Assembly (NCBI RefSeq): GCF_003597125.1
Contig: NZ_QYYA01000002.1
Span: forward strand, 62,001 to 126,000
DNA from: Alcanivorax profundi
GTDB taxonomy: Bacteria > Pseudomonadota > Gammaproteobacteria > Pseudomonadales > Alcanivoracaceae
DNA: 64,000 nt
Direction: 5' to 3'
Shown here: piece by piece, positions 1-15,387 of the stretch
How the letters are laid out: the number at the start of each line of letters is the position of its first letter
How positions within the stretch are numbered: the first letter of the stretch is position 1
Position numbers and translations under genes: made by a program
The notes under the pieces: generated by a model
What the model was told of the DNA's origin: nothing
The model's input: the letters and a program-made list of their open reading frames with translations, nothing else
The model's database searches: none

Positions 1-641
1 CCCCAGGTATCAAAGATCTGTACTGCCTGGGCTCCGGCACGAATCTGCGCATTGAGGTAACTGGTGACGGACTGCGCCAGTTTGTCGAGCATGGCATGTG
101 CCAGCTCCGGCTGACTGTAAACCATGGCCTTGAGGTGGCGGAAATCCTTGCTGGAGCCGCCTTCCACCATGTAGGTGGCCAGGGTCCACGGGCTACCGGA
201 AAAGCCGATCAACGGCACACGGCCATTGAGCGCCCCTCGAATGGTGCTGACCGCCTTCATCACATAGCCGAGATCGGTCTCCGGATCGGGAATCGGCAAG
301 GCTGCCACATCCGCCTCGGTGCGCACTACCTTCTTGAACTTCGGCCCTTCACCCGTTTCGAAATAGAGCCCCAGCCCCATGGCATCCGGGATGGTAAGAA
401 TGTCGGAGAACAGGATCGCCGCGTCCAGCGGATAACGCTCCAGCGGCTGCAAGGTAACTTCACAGGCAAGATCCGCGTTCATGCACAGATCCATGAACGA
501 CCCCGCATGCTCACGGCTGGCACGGTACTCCGGTAAATAACGTCCGGCCTGCCGCATCATCCAGATAGGGGTACGTTCAACATTCTCTCGGTTGAGTGCA
601 CGCAGGAAGAGATCATTCTGAAGTGGCGCAAAGCTGGTCAT
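1..641 (-). CDS. hemE: Uroporphyrinogen decarboxylase, 3' part cut off by window edge
   Basis: Converts uroporphyrinogen III to coproporphyrinogen III by four decarboxylations in cytoplasmic heme synthesis. Translating the minus strand from the ATG at 641 gives 213 residues of a family that is usually about 355 long; the rest lies outside the window. Signature 1 ([14 protein letters not shown], residues 27-40), the [10 protein letters not shown] stretch with the invariant catalytic Asp (about 73) and the second signature [16 protein letters not shown] are all readable. In Pseudomonas hemE also sits next to gltD. A shared hairpin at 738-769 separates it from gltD. Confidence 0.95.
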   Translation of the reverse strand, partial: MTSFAPLQNDLFLRALNRENVERTPIWMMRQAGRYLPEYRASREHAGSFMDLCMNADLACEVTLQPLERYPLDAAILFSDILTIPDAMGLGLYFETGEGPKFKKVVRTEADVAALPIPDPETDLGYVMKAVSTIRGALNGRVPLIGFSGSPWTLATYMVEGGSSKDFRHLKAMVYSQPELAHAMLDKLAQSVTSYLNAQIRAGAQAVQIFDTW

Positions 642-737
642 GCAATATCCTGAATCTGACTGGCACACGGTGTGCCGAACGAGTATGAATAGCGAACTTT
701 ACCTGATTGGCAACCAATACGCCCCCTCCCTGCACAT

Positions 738-769
738 ACAGAAAGGCCCGCATTCGCGGGCCTTTCTGT
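738..769 (-). terminator. Hairpin between gltD and hemE
   Basis: Near-perfect inverted repeat: a 13-base arm from ACAGAAAGGCCCG is mirrored by CGGGCCTTTCTGT around a short loop. It lies 22 bases past the gltD stop, so it most likely ends the gltBD transcript. The U-tract is short and interrupted (TTTCTGT) on both strands, so efficiency is uncertain. Confidence 0.7.
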
Positions 770-790
770 CAGGATGGGCACAAACCGGGA

Positions 791-6693
<5,903 letters not shown>

Positions 6694-6775
6694 CAAAACC
6701 TTTCCTCTTGAAATTCAGAGACTTACAGAAGGCAAATGGCGTCAGGATAGTGGTGACGGCAAAAAAGGGATATGC

Positions 6776-6804
6776 ATTCTACACATTGCGGGGTTGGGCG
6801 ACAA
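6776..6804 (-). promoter_or_regulatory. Sigma-70-type promoter of gltBD
   Basis: On the minus strand TTGTCG (6804-6799), a 17-base spacer and TAGAAT (6781-6776) form a good sigma-70 promoter about 85 bases before the gltB ATG. The -35 hexamer lies inside one arm of the inverted repeat at 6791-6824. No other convincing promoter is visible in the gap. Confidence 0.55.
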
Positions 6805-6833
6805 ATTGAACAGTCGCCCAACCCGCTTTTTTT
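6791..6833 (+). terminator. Perfect hairpin plus T-run, plus-strand polarity
   Basis: 12-base perfect arms (GGGTTGGGCGAC, 6791-6802, and its complement 6813-6824) around a 10-base loop, followed on the plus strand by GC and seven Ts. This is the form of an intrinsic terminator for plus-strand transcription, yet genes on both sides are on the minus strand. On the minus strand the hairpin has no U-tract after it. It may still mark the end of the damX-like transcript, act against antisense transcription, or serve as an operator, since it overlaps the gltB -35. Confidence 0.55.
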
Positions 6834-6846
6834 CTTGAAACAGGAC

Positions 6847-8442
6847 CTACAACTCGTTGCGAATGTCGGCCATCTTGCGGGGAAAAGGGCCAGCCTGACG
6901 CAACTTTGCAGGCAACTCCGCCTTTGCGTCAAGCGCCGCCTGTCGACTGGAATAATCCCCCGCCAGCACCAGCCAAACGGACTTTCCATTGCGGCGGGCC
7001 GCATAATAAGCCCCTTTTCGCGCCAGCTGGTCCAGCACACCGCGAGCATTGGCCTCTTGGCTTGTCACCGTAATCTGCAGAAACCAACGACTGTTATCCA
7101 GGGTCGCCAGCCAATCGGCCTGCCGATAACCCGACTCCCCCTCGGATGCCTTCGGCGCCGGCTTGCTGGCCGACATGGCCTCGGAGGCGGGCTTGCTTTG
7201 CGACTCGGGCTTCGTCGCCTCGCCCTCATTATCCGCGGCTGGCGCCTGAGTGACCTGCATCTCCCTCTCTCTGGCCGCCGGCGACGACTGCATCACCGGA
7301 TCGGAAACCGGCGTCAGCACCACACCACTTTCCGGGGCCGAGCGAGCGCCTTCTTCGCCAGCATCATTCAGGGGAGACTCACCTGCTCCGTCGTCAGAGG
7401 CAGGATTATCCAGATCCTCCAGCCGGGCCACCGGCTTCATGGTCGGCTGCAGCGGCTGCACCTGCGGCTCAGCTGCAGCGGGCGCCCTTTCCGTTTCACC
7501 AACCGCTTCCGGCATGGGCAAGGCCAGATCCCGCCGCTCAGGCACCGGATCGACCTCATCGCTACCGGAGAAAACTGCCCACAACAGCACCACGGCAACC
7601 AGAAGACCGCCCACTGCCGCCAAATGCCGCCAGGGAGGAGCCGCACGGGTCGCGCCCGCCTCTTCCTCTAACGGTTCGTCATACTCTTCGGCATCCTGCC
7701 GGGCCTCGGCGTCATCGAAATCGTCGTCCTCTTCCTGACGGGCAGCAAAACGCATGGAAGCCTCTTCCGGCACCTCCTCAACACTGCCTGCCCCAATTCC
7801 GGCCGCACCGGACGTGGCAACCAACGGCGACTCGCCACTCTCGTGAAGTCGCGCCTTCAGCGCACCCAGATTCCCTGATACCGCTTCAGCATGCGCGCCC
7901 GACGCAGCATCATCCAGCTCCATACCGAGCACAAACCAGGCAAAATCCTGCACGTCTTCCGCCGTCAGCGCCGGAAGATCCAGTACGTCATCAACAACGA
8001 AATCTGCGCCCTTAAGGCTTTCGGCAATACCGGGCAAGCCGCCGAACAGGTAACCCAGACGCGCACCCAGCTTTTGCTTGAGGGCCAGCATGGTGGCAAC
8101 CGCAGCACTCTCCAGCTGCTCCGTGTTGTCGATAACAACAACAAGGCGCCCCTCAGCCAACGCCGCTTTCAGCACTTCAGGTAACGCTGCACGCTCGATA
8201 TTGAAGTGCCGCAGCAACGCATCAATCACCGCATTGGCATCATGTTCATCTGCGCCGTCCAGACGCACGACTTCCATATCATCCAGCAAGGCCATGACCG
8301 CCTGACCCAACAGGGTGGACACGCCGCTGCCTTCATCCCCCTCCAGCACAGCCACGGAACCCAGTCCCGCATGGGCCGTCAGTGCATCCAGAAAATCTCC
8401 ACGGGATGCGCCACTGAAAAAACGGTCCTCATCAAACTCCAC
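6847..8442 (-). CDS. DamX-like SPOR-domain membrane protein with degenerate P-loop domain
   Basis: Probable cell-division protein that binds denuded septal peptidoglycan. The GTG at 8442 is chosen as start: GGAGG lies 6 bases before it and it overlaps the aroB end by 11 bases, giving 531 residues. Residues about 25-180 resemble an ExeA/AAA-type ATPase, with GDEGSGVST (35-43) where a Walker A should be and LVVVIDN (100-106) as Walker B; the P-loop lysine is Val. Then an acidic, low-complexity stretch, one transmembrane segment (about 273-291), a long Pro/Ala/Glu-rich periplasmic linker and a C-terminal SPOR domain (from about 445, [10 protein letters not shown]). E. coli damX also lies beside aroB. 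Symbol withheld because the identity beyond SPOR is by context. Confidence 0.85.
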   Translation of the reverse strand: MEFDEDRFFSGASRGDFLDALTAHAGLGSVAVLEGDEGSGVSTLLGQAVMALLDDMEVVRLDGADEHDANAVIDALLRHFNIERAALPEVLKAALAEGRLVVVIDNTEQLESAAVATMLALKQKLGARLGYLFGGLPGIAESLKGADFVVDDVLDLPALTAEDVQDFAWFVLGMELDDAASGAHAEAVSGNLGALKARLHESGESPLVATSGAAGIGAGSVEEVPEEASMRFAARQEEDDDFDDAEARQDAEEYDEPLEEEAGATRAAPPWRHLAAVGGLLVAVVLLWAVFSGSDEVDPVPERRDLALPMPEAVGETERAPAAAEPQVQPLQPTMKPVARLEDLDNPASDDGAGESPLNDAGEEGARSAPESGVVLTPVSDPVMQSSPAAREREMQVTQAPAADNEGEATKPESQSKPASEAMSASKPAPKASEGESGYRQADWLATLDNSRWFLQITVTSQEANARGVLDQLARKGAYYAARRNGKSVWLVLAGDYSSRQAALDAKAELPAKLRQAGPFPRKMADIRNEL

Positions 8443-9511
8443 AGAATGCCTCCAGGGTTTCTTGCAGTGCGGCCGCCGGATAATCGGCAGTGACCACAGC
8501 ATCGCCCAGCGCCTTCATCAACACCAGGCGCAACTGGCCGTTATGCACTTTCTTGTCCAGCGCCATCAAATCCATAAATTGTGCTGCGGTCATACCCTTC
8601 GGCACCGCAACAGGCAGCCCCCAACTTTCCAGCAATGCCATCAAGCGCGACTCCAGGCCTTCATCCAGCCAGCCAAGCCTTGCCGACATGCTCACTGCCA
8701 TGACCATCCCGGCAGCTACGGCCTCACCATGCAGCCACTCGCTGTAGCCGGTGGCCGTTTCCATGGCGTGACCGAAAGTATGGCCAAGGTTCAACAACGC
8801 GCGGTTACCCTGTTCGGTCTCATCATCGGCCACTACTTGAGCCTTGTTTTCGCAACTGCGATAGATCGCCTCTGCCATCAGCTCTGAGTCTCTGGACAAC
8901 AACCGAGGGTTGTTGGTTTCCAGCCAGTCATAAAATTCCGGATCCCGAATCAGGCCATACTTCACCACTTCGGCATAACCGGCCGCCACCTCACGGGTCG
9001 GTAGCGTCTCAAGCACATCGGTATCAATCAATACCAACCGCGGCTGATGAAAGGCTCCAATCATGTTCTTGCCACGCGGGTGATTCACCGCCGTCTTGCC
9101 ACCCACGGACGAATCCACCTGGGCCAGCAATGTCGTGGGCACCTGAATGAAATCGACACCTCGCTGGTAGCACGCCGCCGCAAACCCGACCATGTCGCCG
9201 ACCACGCCACCACCCAGGGCAATCAGCGTCGTTGTGCGCGAATGGCGCTTCTCGAGCAACGCGTCAAAGATGCTCTCCAGCGTCGCCAGGGTCTTGTACT
9301 TCTCCCCATCGGGCAGCACCAGGGTATCGCACTGGATTTGACTGAACTGTGACTGAAGCTTGTCCAGATAGAGCGGCGCAATGGTTTCGTTGGTGATGAT
9401 CATCACCTGGTTGCCGCGAACTTGCTCAGCAAGCGGAAAAGTGTCGAGCAAGCCTTGCCCGATATGAATGGGATAACTACGTTCGGCCAGGGCCACCTGA
9501 AGTGTGCGCAT
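8432..9511 (-). CDS. aroB: 3-dehydroquinate synthase
   Basis: Second step of the shikimate pathway: cyclises DAHP to 3-dehydroquinate using NAD and a divalent metal. Starting at the ATG at 9511 (GGAG five to six bases upstream; a second ATG at 9514 is too close to it), the product is 359 residues, as expected (E. coli 362). The NAD-binding run LPDGEKYKT...LGGGVVGD and the metal-site region [10 protein letters not shown] are readable. Its 3' end overlaps the DamX-like gene and aroK lies 89 bases upstream, so aroK-aroB-damX form one unit as in enterobacteria and pseudomonads. Confidence 0.96.
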   Translation of the reverse strand: MRTLQVALAERSYPIHIGQGLLDTFPLAEQVRGNQVMIITNETIAPLYLDKLQSQFSQIQCDTLVLPDGEKYKTLATLESIFDALLEKRHSRTTTLIALGGGVVGDMVGFAAACYQRGVDFIQVPTTLLAQVDSSVGGKTAVNHPRGKNMIGAFHQPRLVLIDTDVLETLPTREVAAGYAEVVKYGLIRDPEFYDWLETNNPRLLSRDSELMAEAIYRSCENKAQVVADDETEQGNRALLNLGHTFGHAMETATGYSEWLHGEAVAAGMVMAVSMSARLGWLDEGLESRLMALLESWGLPVAVPKGMTAAQFMDLMALDKKVHNGQLRLVLMKALGDAVVTADYPAAALQETLEAFCGV

Positions 9512-9600
9512 CATGTCTCCGTGGTGAGAATCGCCGCAACCTGCAGAGCGGCGCATGCTGAGCCAGCAAGCGCCCAATCAGTTACGTGGACTGGGGCACA

Positions 9601-10134
9601 TTATCCTTGGCCGCGAGAGACCAAACAAGCAAGCACGTCATCCGCGACTTTCTTGAGGTTACCCGATGCCGTTGACACCACATGATGAGCCACCTTGCGA
9701 TAGAGGGGATCGCGCTCGGCAAACAATGCTTCCAGCTTTGCCTGGGGGTCCGCTGTCTGCAACAGGGGACGGTTTCGGTCATTACGGGTGCGAGCAAGCT
9801 GCACCTCAACCGGCGTCCACAGATAGACCACGCAACCCCGGTCATGCATTAGCGCCAGATTTTCCGGCGTCGTCACCACACCACCCCCTGTCGCCAGCAC
9901 GATGCCCGGCATGGAGGTCAGCTCATCAATGGCTTCGTGCTCACGACGACGGAAGCCGGACTCGCCTTCCACATCGAAAATCCAGGGGATATCTGCACCG
10001 GTTTTCTCTTCGATTACCCGGTCAGAATCGTAGAAAGGGCGTTCCAGTATCTGGGAGAGATGTCGGCCCAGGGTGCTTTTACCTGCACCCATCGGGCCGA
10101 CCAATATCAAGGAAGGAGTTGTATTATCTATCAC
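9601..10134 (-). CDS. aroK: Shikimate kinase
   Basis: Phosphorylates shikimate at the 3-hydroxyl using ATP. 177 residues, the usual size. Walker A GPMGAGKST at 13-21, the substrate Asp pair in FYDSDRV (36 and 38), the FRRREH substrate-arginine region and the GGGVV motif are present. The start codon is GTG at 10134, sharing GTGA with the pilQ stop, so translation is probably coupled to pilQ; no separate Shine-Dalgarno is evident. Confidence 0.95.
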   Translation of the reverse strand: MIDNTTPSLILVGPMGAGKSTLGRHLSQILERPFYDSDRVIEEKTGADIPWIFDVEGESGFRRREHEAIDELTSMPGIVLATGGGVVTTPENLALMHDRGCVVYLWTPVEVQLARTRNDRNRPLLQTADPQAKLEALFAERDPLYRKVAHHVVSTASGNLKKVADDVLACLVSRGQG

Positions 10135-12326
10135 CGACTCGCCAGCGCATCTTTCATCAACCGCGGCGTAATGAAGATAAGCAGTTCCTGCTTGTTATCA
10201 CGATTCACGGTCTTCTTGAACAGGTTACCAATCCACGGCAAGTCACCCAGGAAAGGCGTCTTGGTCACTGAATTGATTTTTTCCTGCTGGAAGATACCAC
10301 CAAGCACGACCGTTTCGCCATCATCAACCAGAACCGAGGTCTCTACACGGCTGGTATTGATAGTAAAAGAGCCATCCGCCGCAACCGCATTCAGGGAGTC
10401 ATTATTGACCTTCAGGTTCATAATGATATTACCGTCCGGGGTGATGTGCGGAGTCACTTCCAGTCTCAGCTCTGCTTCAACAAAGTCAATGGAGGTAGCG
10501 CCTGACGACGTTGCCACTTCAAACGGCACCTGCTGACCAGAGGCAATCACTGCCGGCTGCTGATCGGCAGTGAGCACCTTCGGTGTTGCCACCAGCTCAC
10601 CATGCCCCTCAGCCTCAAGGGCAGACAGCTCCAGTTCAATGAGCCCGGATGTCAACGAAGTGAAGCCCACAGCAAACCGGGAAGCGTTGGCAGAATCGAC
10701 GCCAAGATCCACGATCAGGTCGTCACCGTTTTCTGGCTCGGTGAACGAGTAGGAATCCGGGCCGAAATCCACATCTCCCGGGTCGGTACCAGGAGTAATA
10801 CCGCTGAAGTCACCGGCCCCGTACAGCGCACCGTCCACATTGGTAGCGTGAAGGTCGCGCAAGGGCTGCAGACGGCCTGCCACCCCGAAGCTCCGCTGAT
10901 CTTCAATCAGGCTTTCACCATCAAAGCCAAGGCCACCCCAACGGACACCAAACTCATCCGAAATATCGTTGGTGGCAACCACAACACGCGCCTCAATCAG
11001 CACCTGCTGGATCGGCACATCCAACTCCTGAATGAGGCCACGAATGTCCTCCAGCTTCGCTGCTGTATCCTGGATAATCAGGGTGTTGGTACGCTGATCA
11101 ACCACGACAGAGCCTCGCTCGCTCAGCAAGGAAGCCGCCTTGCCACCCGCACTGCTGATCAGCGCCTTCAGTTCGCTGGCATTGGCATAGTTGATGCTGA
11201 TGTACTCTGTACGCAGCGGCGCAAGGGCCTCAACTTTTTTCTGGCTTTCGAGTTCAAGCTGCTCACGGGCAGCAATTTCATCCGCCGGGGCCACCAGCAG
11301 GACATTGCCCACCTGACGCTTATCCAGCCCCTTAGTTTTCAGGATTAACTCAAGTGCCTGGTCCCACGGAACATTCTGAAGACGAAGAGTAATTCGCCCA
11401 TTCACCGTATCCGATGCAACCAGATTCAAGCCAGTAAAGTCCGCAATCAGCTGCAGCACAGAACGCACTTCAATATCCTGGAAGTTCAACGAAAGCTTCT
11501 CACCAGTATATTCAAAGGCATCTTTTCGCTTGCGATCCGCATCCACCTTGGATACCGGTTTCACATTGATGCTGAATTCCGAGTCGGCCTGATAAGCCAG
11601 ATACTCCCACGTACCCGTTGGAAGGATCTCAATCAGAGTACTGCCATCAGAGGCCTTCGTCTCGACCATCGAGACCGGGGTCGCAAAATCGGTGACGTCA
11701 AGCTTGCGCAACAGATCGTTTTCCACACCTGCGCCGACAAAGCGGGCCACAATCTTGCCCCCTTCCTCACGCACATCGACGGGAATTGAAGGCTTGGACA
11801 GCTGCACGATGACACGGCCCTCACCCTCAGAACCACGGCGAAAATCAACATTATTCACTTTCGCCTCTGAGCTGGCGCCAGCTGCTGATTGAGCTGCAGA
11901 AGATGACGGCGAGCCCTCGACACCCAGCAGCACCACCAGATCATTGCCCTCTGTACTGGTGGTATACCCGGTCAGCGACTCAAGGTTGAAAATCAGACGG
12001 GTTCTATCCTTGGCCTCGACAATGGTCACGCTTCTCGCGTTACCCGAGCCAAGATTCTGGCGTTTCCCGGTAATCTCGCTATCCGCACCGAGCAAATCCA
12101 GGGCAATGCGCGCCGGCTGCTCAATACTGTATCCCTTGACCTCCGGCGCCGCACTATCAAAGCGCAGTCGCACCTCCATCTCATCACCGGAAAGCGCATT
12201 CGCCTCGATCGACTGCAGGGTAGCAGCGAACGACAGTGACCCCATTGCCCCCAGAACCCCGCCAAGCAGAAGCCCTGCCAGACGCCGGGAAGCGTATTTT
12301 TTTGTTTTAACTGTTACACGTTTCAT
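10131..12326 (-). CDS. pilQ: Type IV pilus secretin
   Basis: Outer-membrane ring through which the type IV pilus fibre passes. 731 residues with a cleavable signal peptide (basic start, hydrophobic core, predicted cut after LSFA near 34). Next come AMIN-type peptidoglycan-binding repeats (about 40-250), a STN / secretin N region with LNFQDIEVRSVLQLIADFTG, and the secretin channel domain ending in the signature VLVDDGETVVLGGIF and the TPFLGDLPWIGNLFK stretch. Last gene of pilMNOPQ; it starts 20 bases after pilP. Confidence 0.96.
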   Translation of the reverse strand: MKRVTVKTKKYASRRLAGLLLGGVLGAMGSLSFAATLQSIEANALSGDEMEVRLRFDSAAPEVKGYSIEQPARIALDLLGADSEITGKRQNLGSGNARSVTIVEAKDRTRLIFNLESLTGYTTSTEGNDLVVLLGVEGSPSSSAAQSAAGASSEAKVNNVDFRRGSEGEGRVIVQLSKPSIPVDVREEGGKIVARFVGAGVENDLLRKLDVTDFATPVSMVETKASDGSTLIEILPTGTWEYLAYQADSEFSINVKPVSKVDADRKRKDAFEYTGEKLSLNFQDIEVRSVLQLIADFTGLNLVASDTVNGRITLRLQNVPWDQALELILKTKGLDKRQVGNVLLVAPADEIAAREQLELESQKKVEALAPLRTEYISINYANASELKALISSAGGKAASLLSERGSVVVDQRTNTLIIQDTAAKLEDIRGLIQELDVPIQQVLIEARVVVATNDISDEFGVRWGGLGFDGESLIEDQRSFGVAGRLQPLRDLHATNVDGALYGAGDFSGITPGTDPGDVDFGPDSYSFTEPENGDDLIVDLGVDSANASRFAVGFTSLTSGLIELELSALEAEGHGELVATPKVLTADQQPAVIASGQQVPFEVATSSGATSIDFVEAELRLEVTPHITPDGNIIMNLKVNNDSLNAVAADGSFTINTSRVETSVLVDDGETVVLGGIFQQEKINSVTKTPFLGDLPWIGNLFKKTVNRDNKQELLIFITPRLMKDALASR

Positions 12327-12346
12327 AACTGGATCCCCAGCGACTG

Positions 12347-12880
12347 TTATTCGGAAATGGAGACTGAGCTGGCTCGCTCAACCCAGCCGTCCCTGCCGTC
12401 CGGCACAATTTCGATCAGACCAACCTTGGCTTCGTTCACACTTCTGACCCGGCCAAAGTTCTTCCCCATATAGCTGCCCGGTTTTACCCGTGTGACAGCC
12501 CCGGTCGGATCAGCAATCAGCGCCTGGACTTCCGCTCCCGGCTTGTTGATTGTTCCTACCATTCTCAACGCATCCAGCGGGAAACGCTCGAGATATTCAC
12601 GTGGCCGGGCAAGATCCGGCTCCACTGGTCGACCATCTGTAACCTCCAAAAGCTCTTGCTCCACAGGAGGATTAAAAGGAGAGCGCAGCTTTTGTGCGGA
12701 ATAAGCATAGGTTGCGATAGGCTTGAATTCCGGCGGAGGCTCAATACGCCCGCGGGGGCGAGCCTTGATTTCTTCCAGCCGGGCGTCCAGCTCCCCGAGG
12801 TTCGCACCACTCCCGCACCCCGTCAGCATCATTGCTGAGGACAAGAAGAGCAATGAGGCAATGATCCGTAGAATCTTCAT
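12347..12880 (-). CDS. pilP: Type IV pilus assembly lipoprotein
   Basis: Inner-membrane lipoprotein that links the PilMNO platform to the PilQ secretin. 177 residues; the signal peptide ends in lipobox LTGC with Cys22 as the lipidation site. The Pro-rich linker with RSPFNPP (near 66-72) and the C-terminal beta domain with MVGTI are typical of PilP. It lies 9 bases after pilO in the operon. Confidence 0.94.
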   Translation of the reverse strand: MKILRIIASLLFLSSAMMLTGCGSGANLGELDARLEEIKARPRGRIEPPPEFKPIATYAYSAQKLRSPFNPPVEQELLEVTDGRPVEPDLARPREYLERFPLDALRMVGTINKPGAEVQALIADPTGAVTRVKPGSYMGKNFGRVRSVNEAKVGLIEIVPDGRDGWVERASSVSISE

Positions 12881-12889
12881 GTTCTTACC

Positions 12890-13554
12890 TCACTTCTTCT
12901 TTTTCTTCTTTGCCGGCTTCGGACTGTCATCCGAACTGGCGTATCGATAGGTTTTTGCCGTGACATCCATGGACAGCAGTCCCAGACCCGCCAGCGCTTT
13001 CTCCTTGGGTGGGCGAACATAGAAGTCATGCAAGGTAACGATTCGCGGTAACGCAGCCACACCGGAGACGAAGGCACCGAAAGAGTGGTAATCACCGATC
13101 ACACTGATATCAATGGGCAATTCGACATAAAATTCTTTCTTGGCCTCCTCCTTCAGTTCGATACTCTCGAACTCGAGACCACTTCCCAGACCGGTATGGG
13201 TAATATCTTCCAGCAGCCCGGGCACCTCAGTGTCCTTGGGCAGCTGCTTGAGCAACGCGCCGAAAGTCTGCTCCATTTCTGCCAACTGGGCTCGAAACTG
13301 CTCCAGATTATGCGCCTTGAATGCTTTCTTCTCGTAACTCTTCAGCAAGGAGGCTTCCTCCCTGCGCTGCTGATCAAGCAGGGTGTTGGCATCCTTGATA
13401 AAGAAGAAGTAACCCAGTGCCAGAACCGCCACCAGCACCAGGACAGCACTGGTCACCTTGACGGCGATTGGCCAGCTACCAACATTTTCGAAGTCCAGAC
13501 TGTTGAGCTCATCCATTAGCTCTCGCAAGTCCATATTCTTCAGCTCAGAGGCTT

Positions 13555-13558
<4 letters not shown>
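12890..13558 (-). CDS. pilO: Type IV pilus inner-membrane protein PilO
   Basis: Bitopic protein that dimerises with PilN in the periplasm and forms the pilus alignment complex. 222 residues: short cytoplasmic start, one transmembrane helix (about 33-54), a coiled-coil stretch (about 55-110) and a ferredoxin-like periplasmic domain. The very C-terminus is a lysine run (KKKKKK), which is unusual for this family but encoded by clean codons. The start shares ATGA with the pilN stop. Confidence 0.94.
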
Positions 13559-15206
<1,648 letters not shown>

Positions 15207-15278
15207 TTATTATTGAAGTGTTTTTTCTTGCTAAAGATACACTTACAGGTTTTTTATGTCGAATTACTTTAGGAGTTA

Positions 15279-15307
15279 GTAATAGCAGAACAGATATTAG
15301 ATCACAA
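15279..15307 (-). promoter_or_regulatory. Candidate promoter for pilMNOPQ
   Basis: Minus strand TTGTGA (15307-15302), 17-base spacer, TATTAC (15284-15279), 91 bases before the pilM GTG. A second candidate (TTCGAC, 18 bases, TATCTT) lies closer. The whole 15189-15387 gap is AT-rich compared with its surroundings, as expected for a divergent promoter region. Confidence 0.35.
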
Positions 15308-15321
15308 CAACCTTTCCGCCA

Positions 15322-15327
15322 TATAAT
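15322..15327 (+). promoter_or_regulatory. Candidate -10 box for ponA
   Basis: A perfect TATAAT on the plus strand 60 bases before the ponA ATG. No good -35 is found at 16-18 bases; TTAGAT lies at 19. The leader after it carries a small hairpin (GGGCC-GGCTA-GGCCC, 15340-15354). Confidence 0.3.
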
Positions 15328-15387
15328 GACCCACTTCACGGGCCGGCTAGGCCCTTCTTCTGATCCCAGCCTGTAGTTGTCGAAAAC

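Noticed and set aside
12890-12915. Frameshift at the pilO C-terminus because of the lysine run
   Set aside because: The AAG-rich codons stay in frame to a normal stop just before pilP, and the length fits the family.
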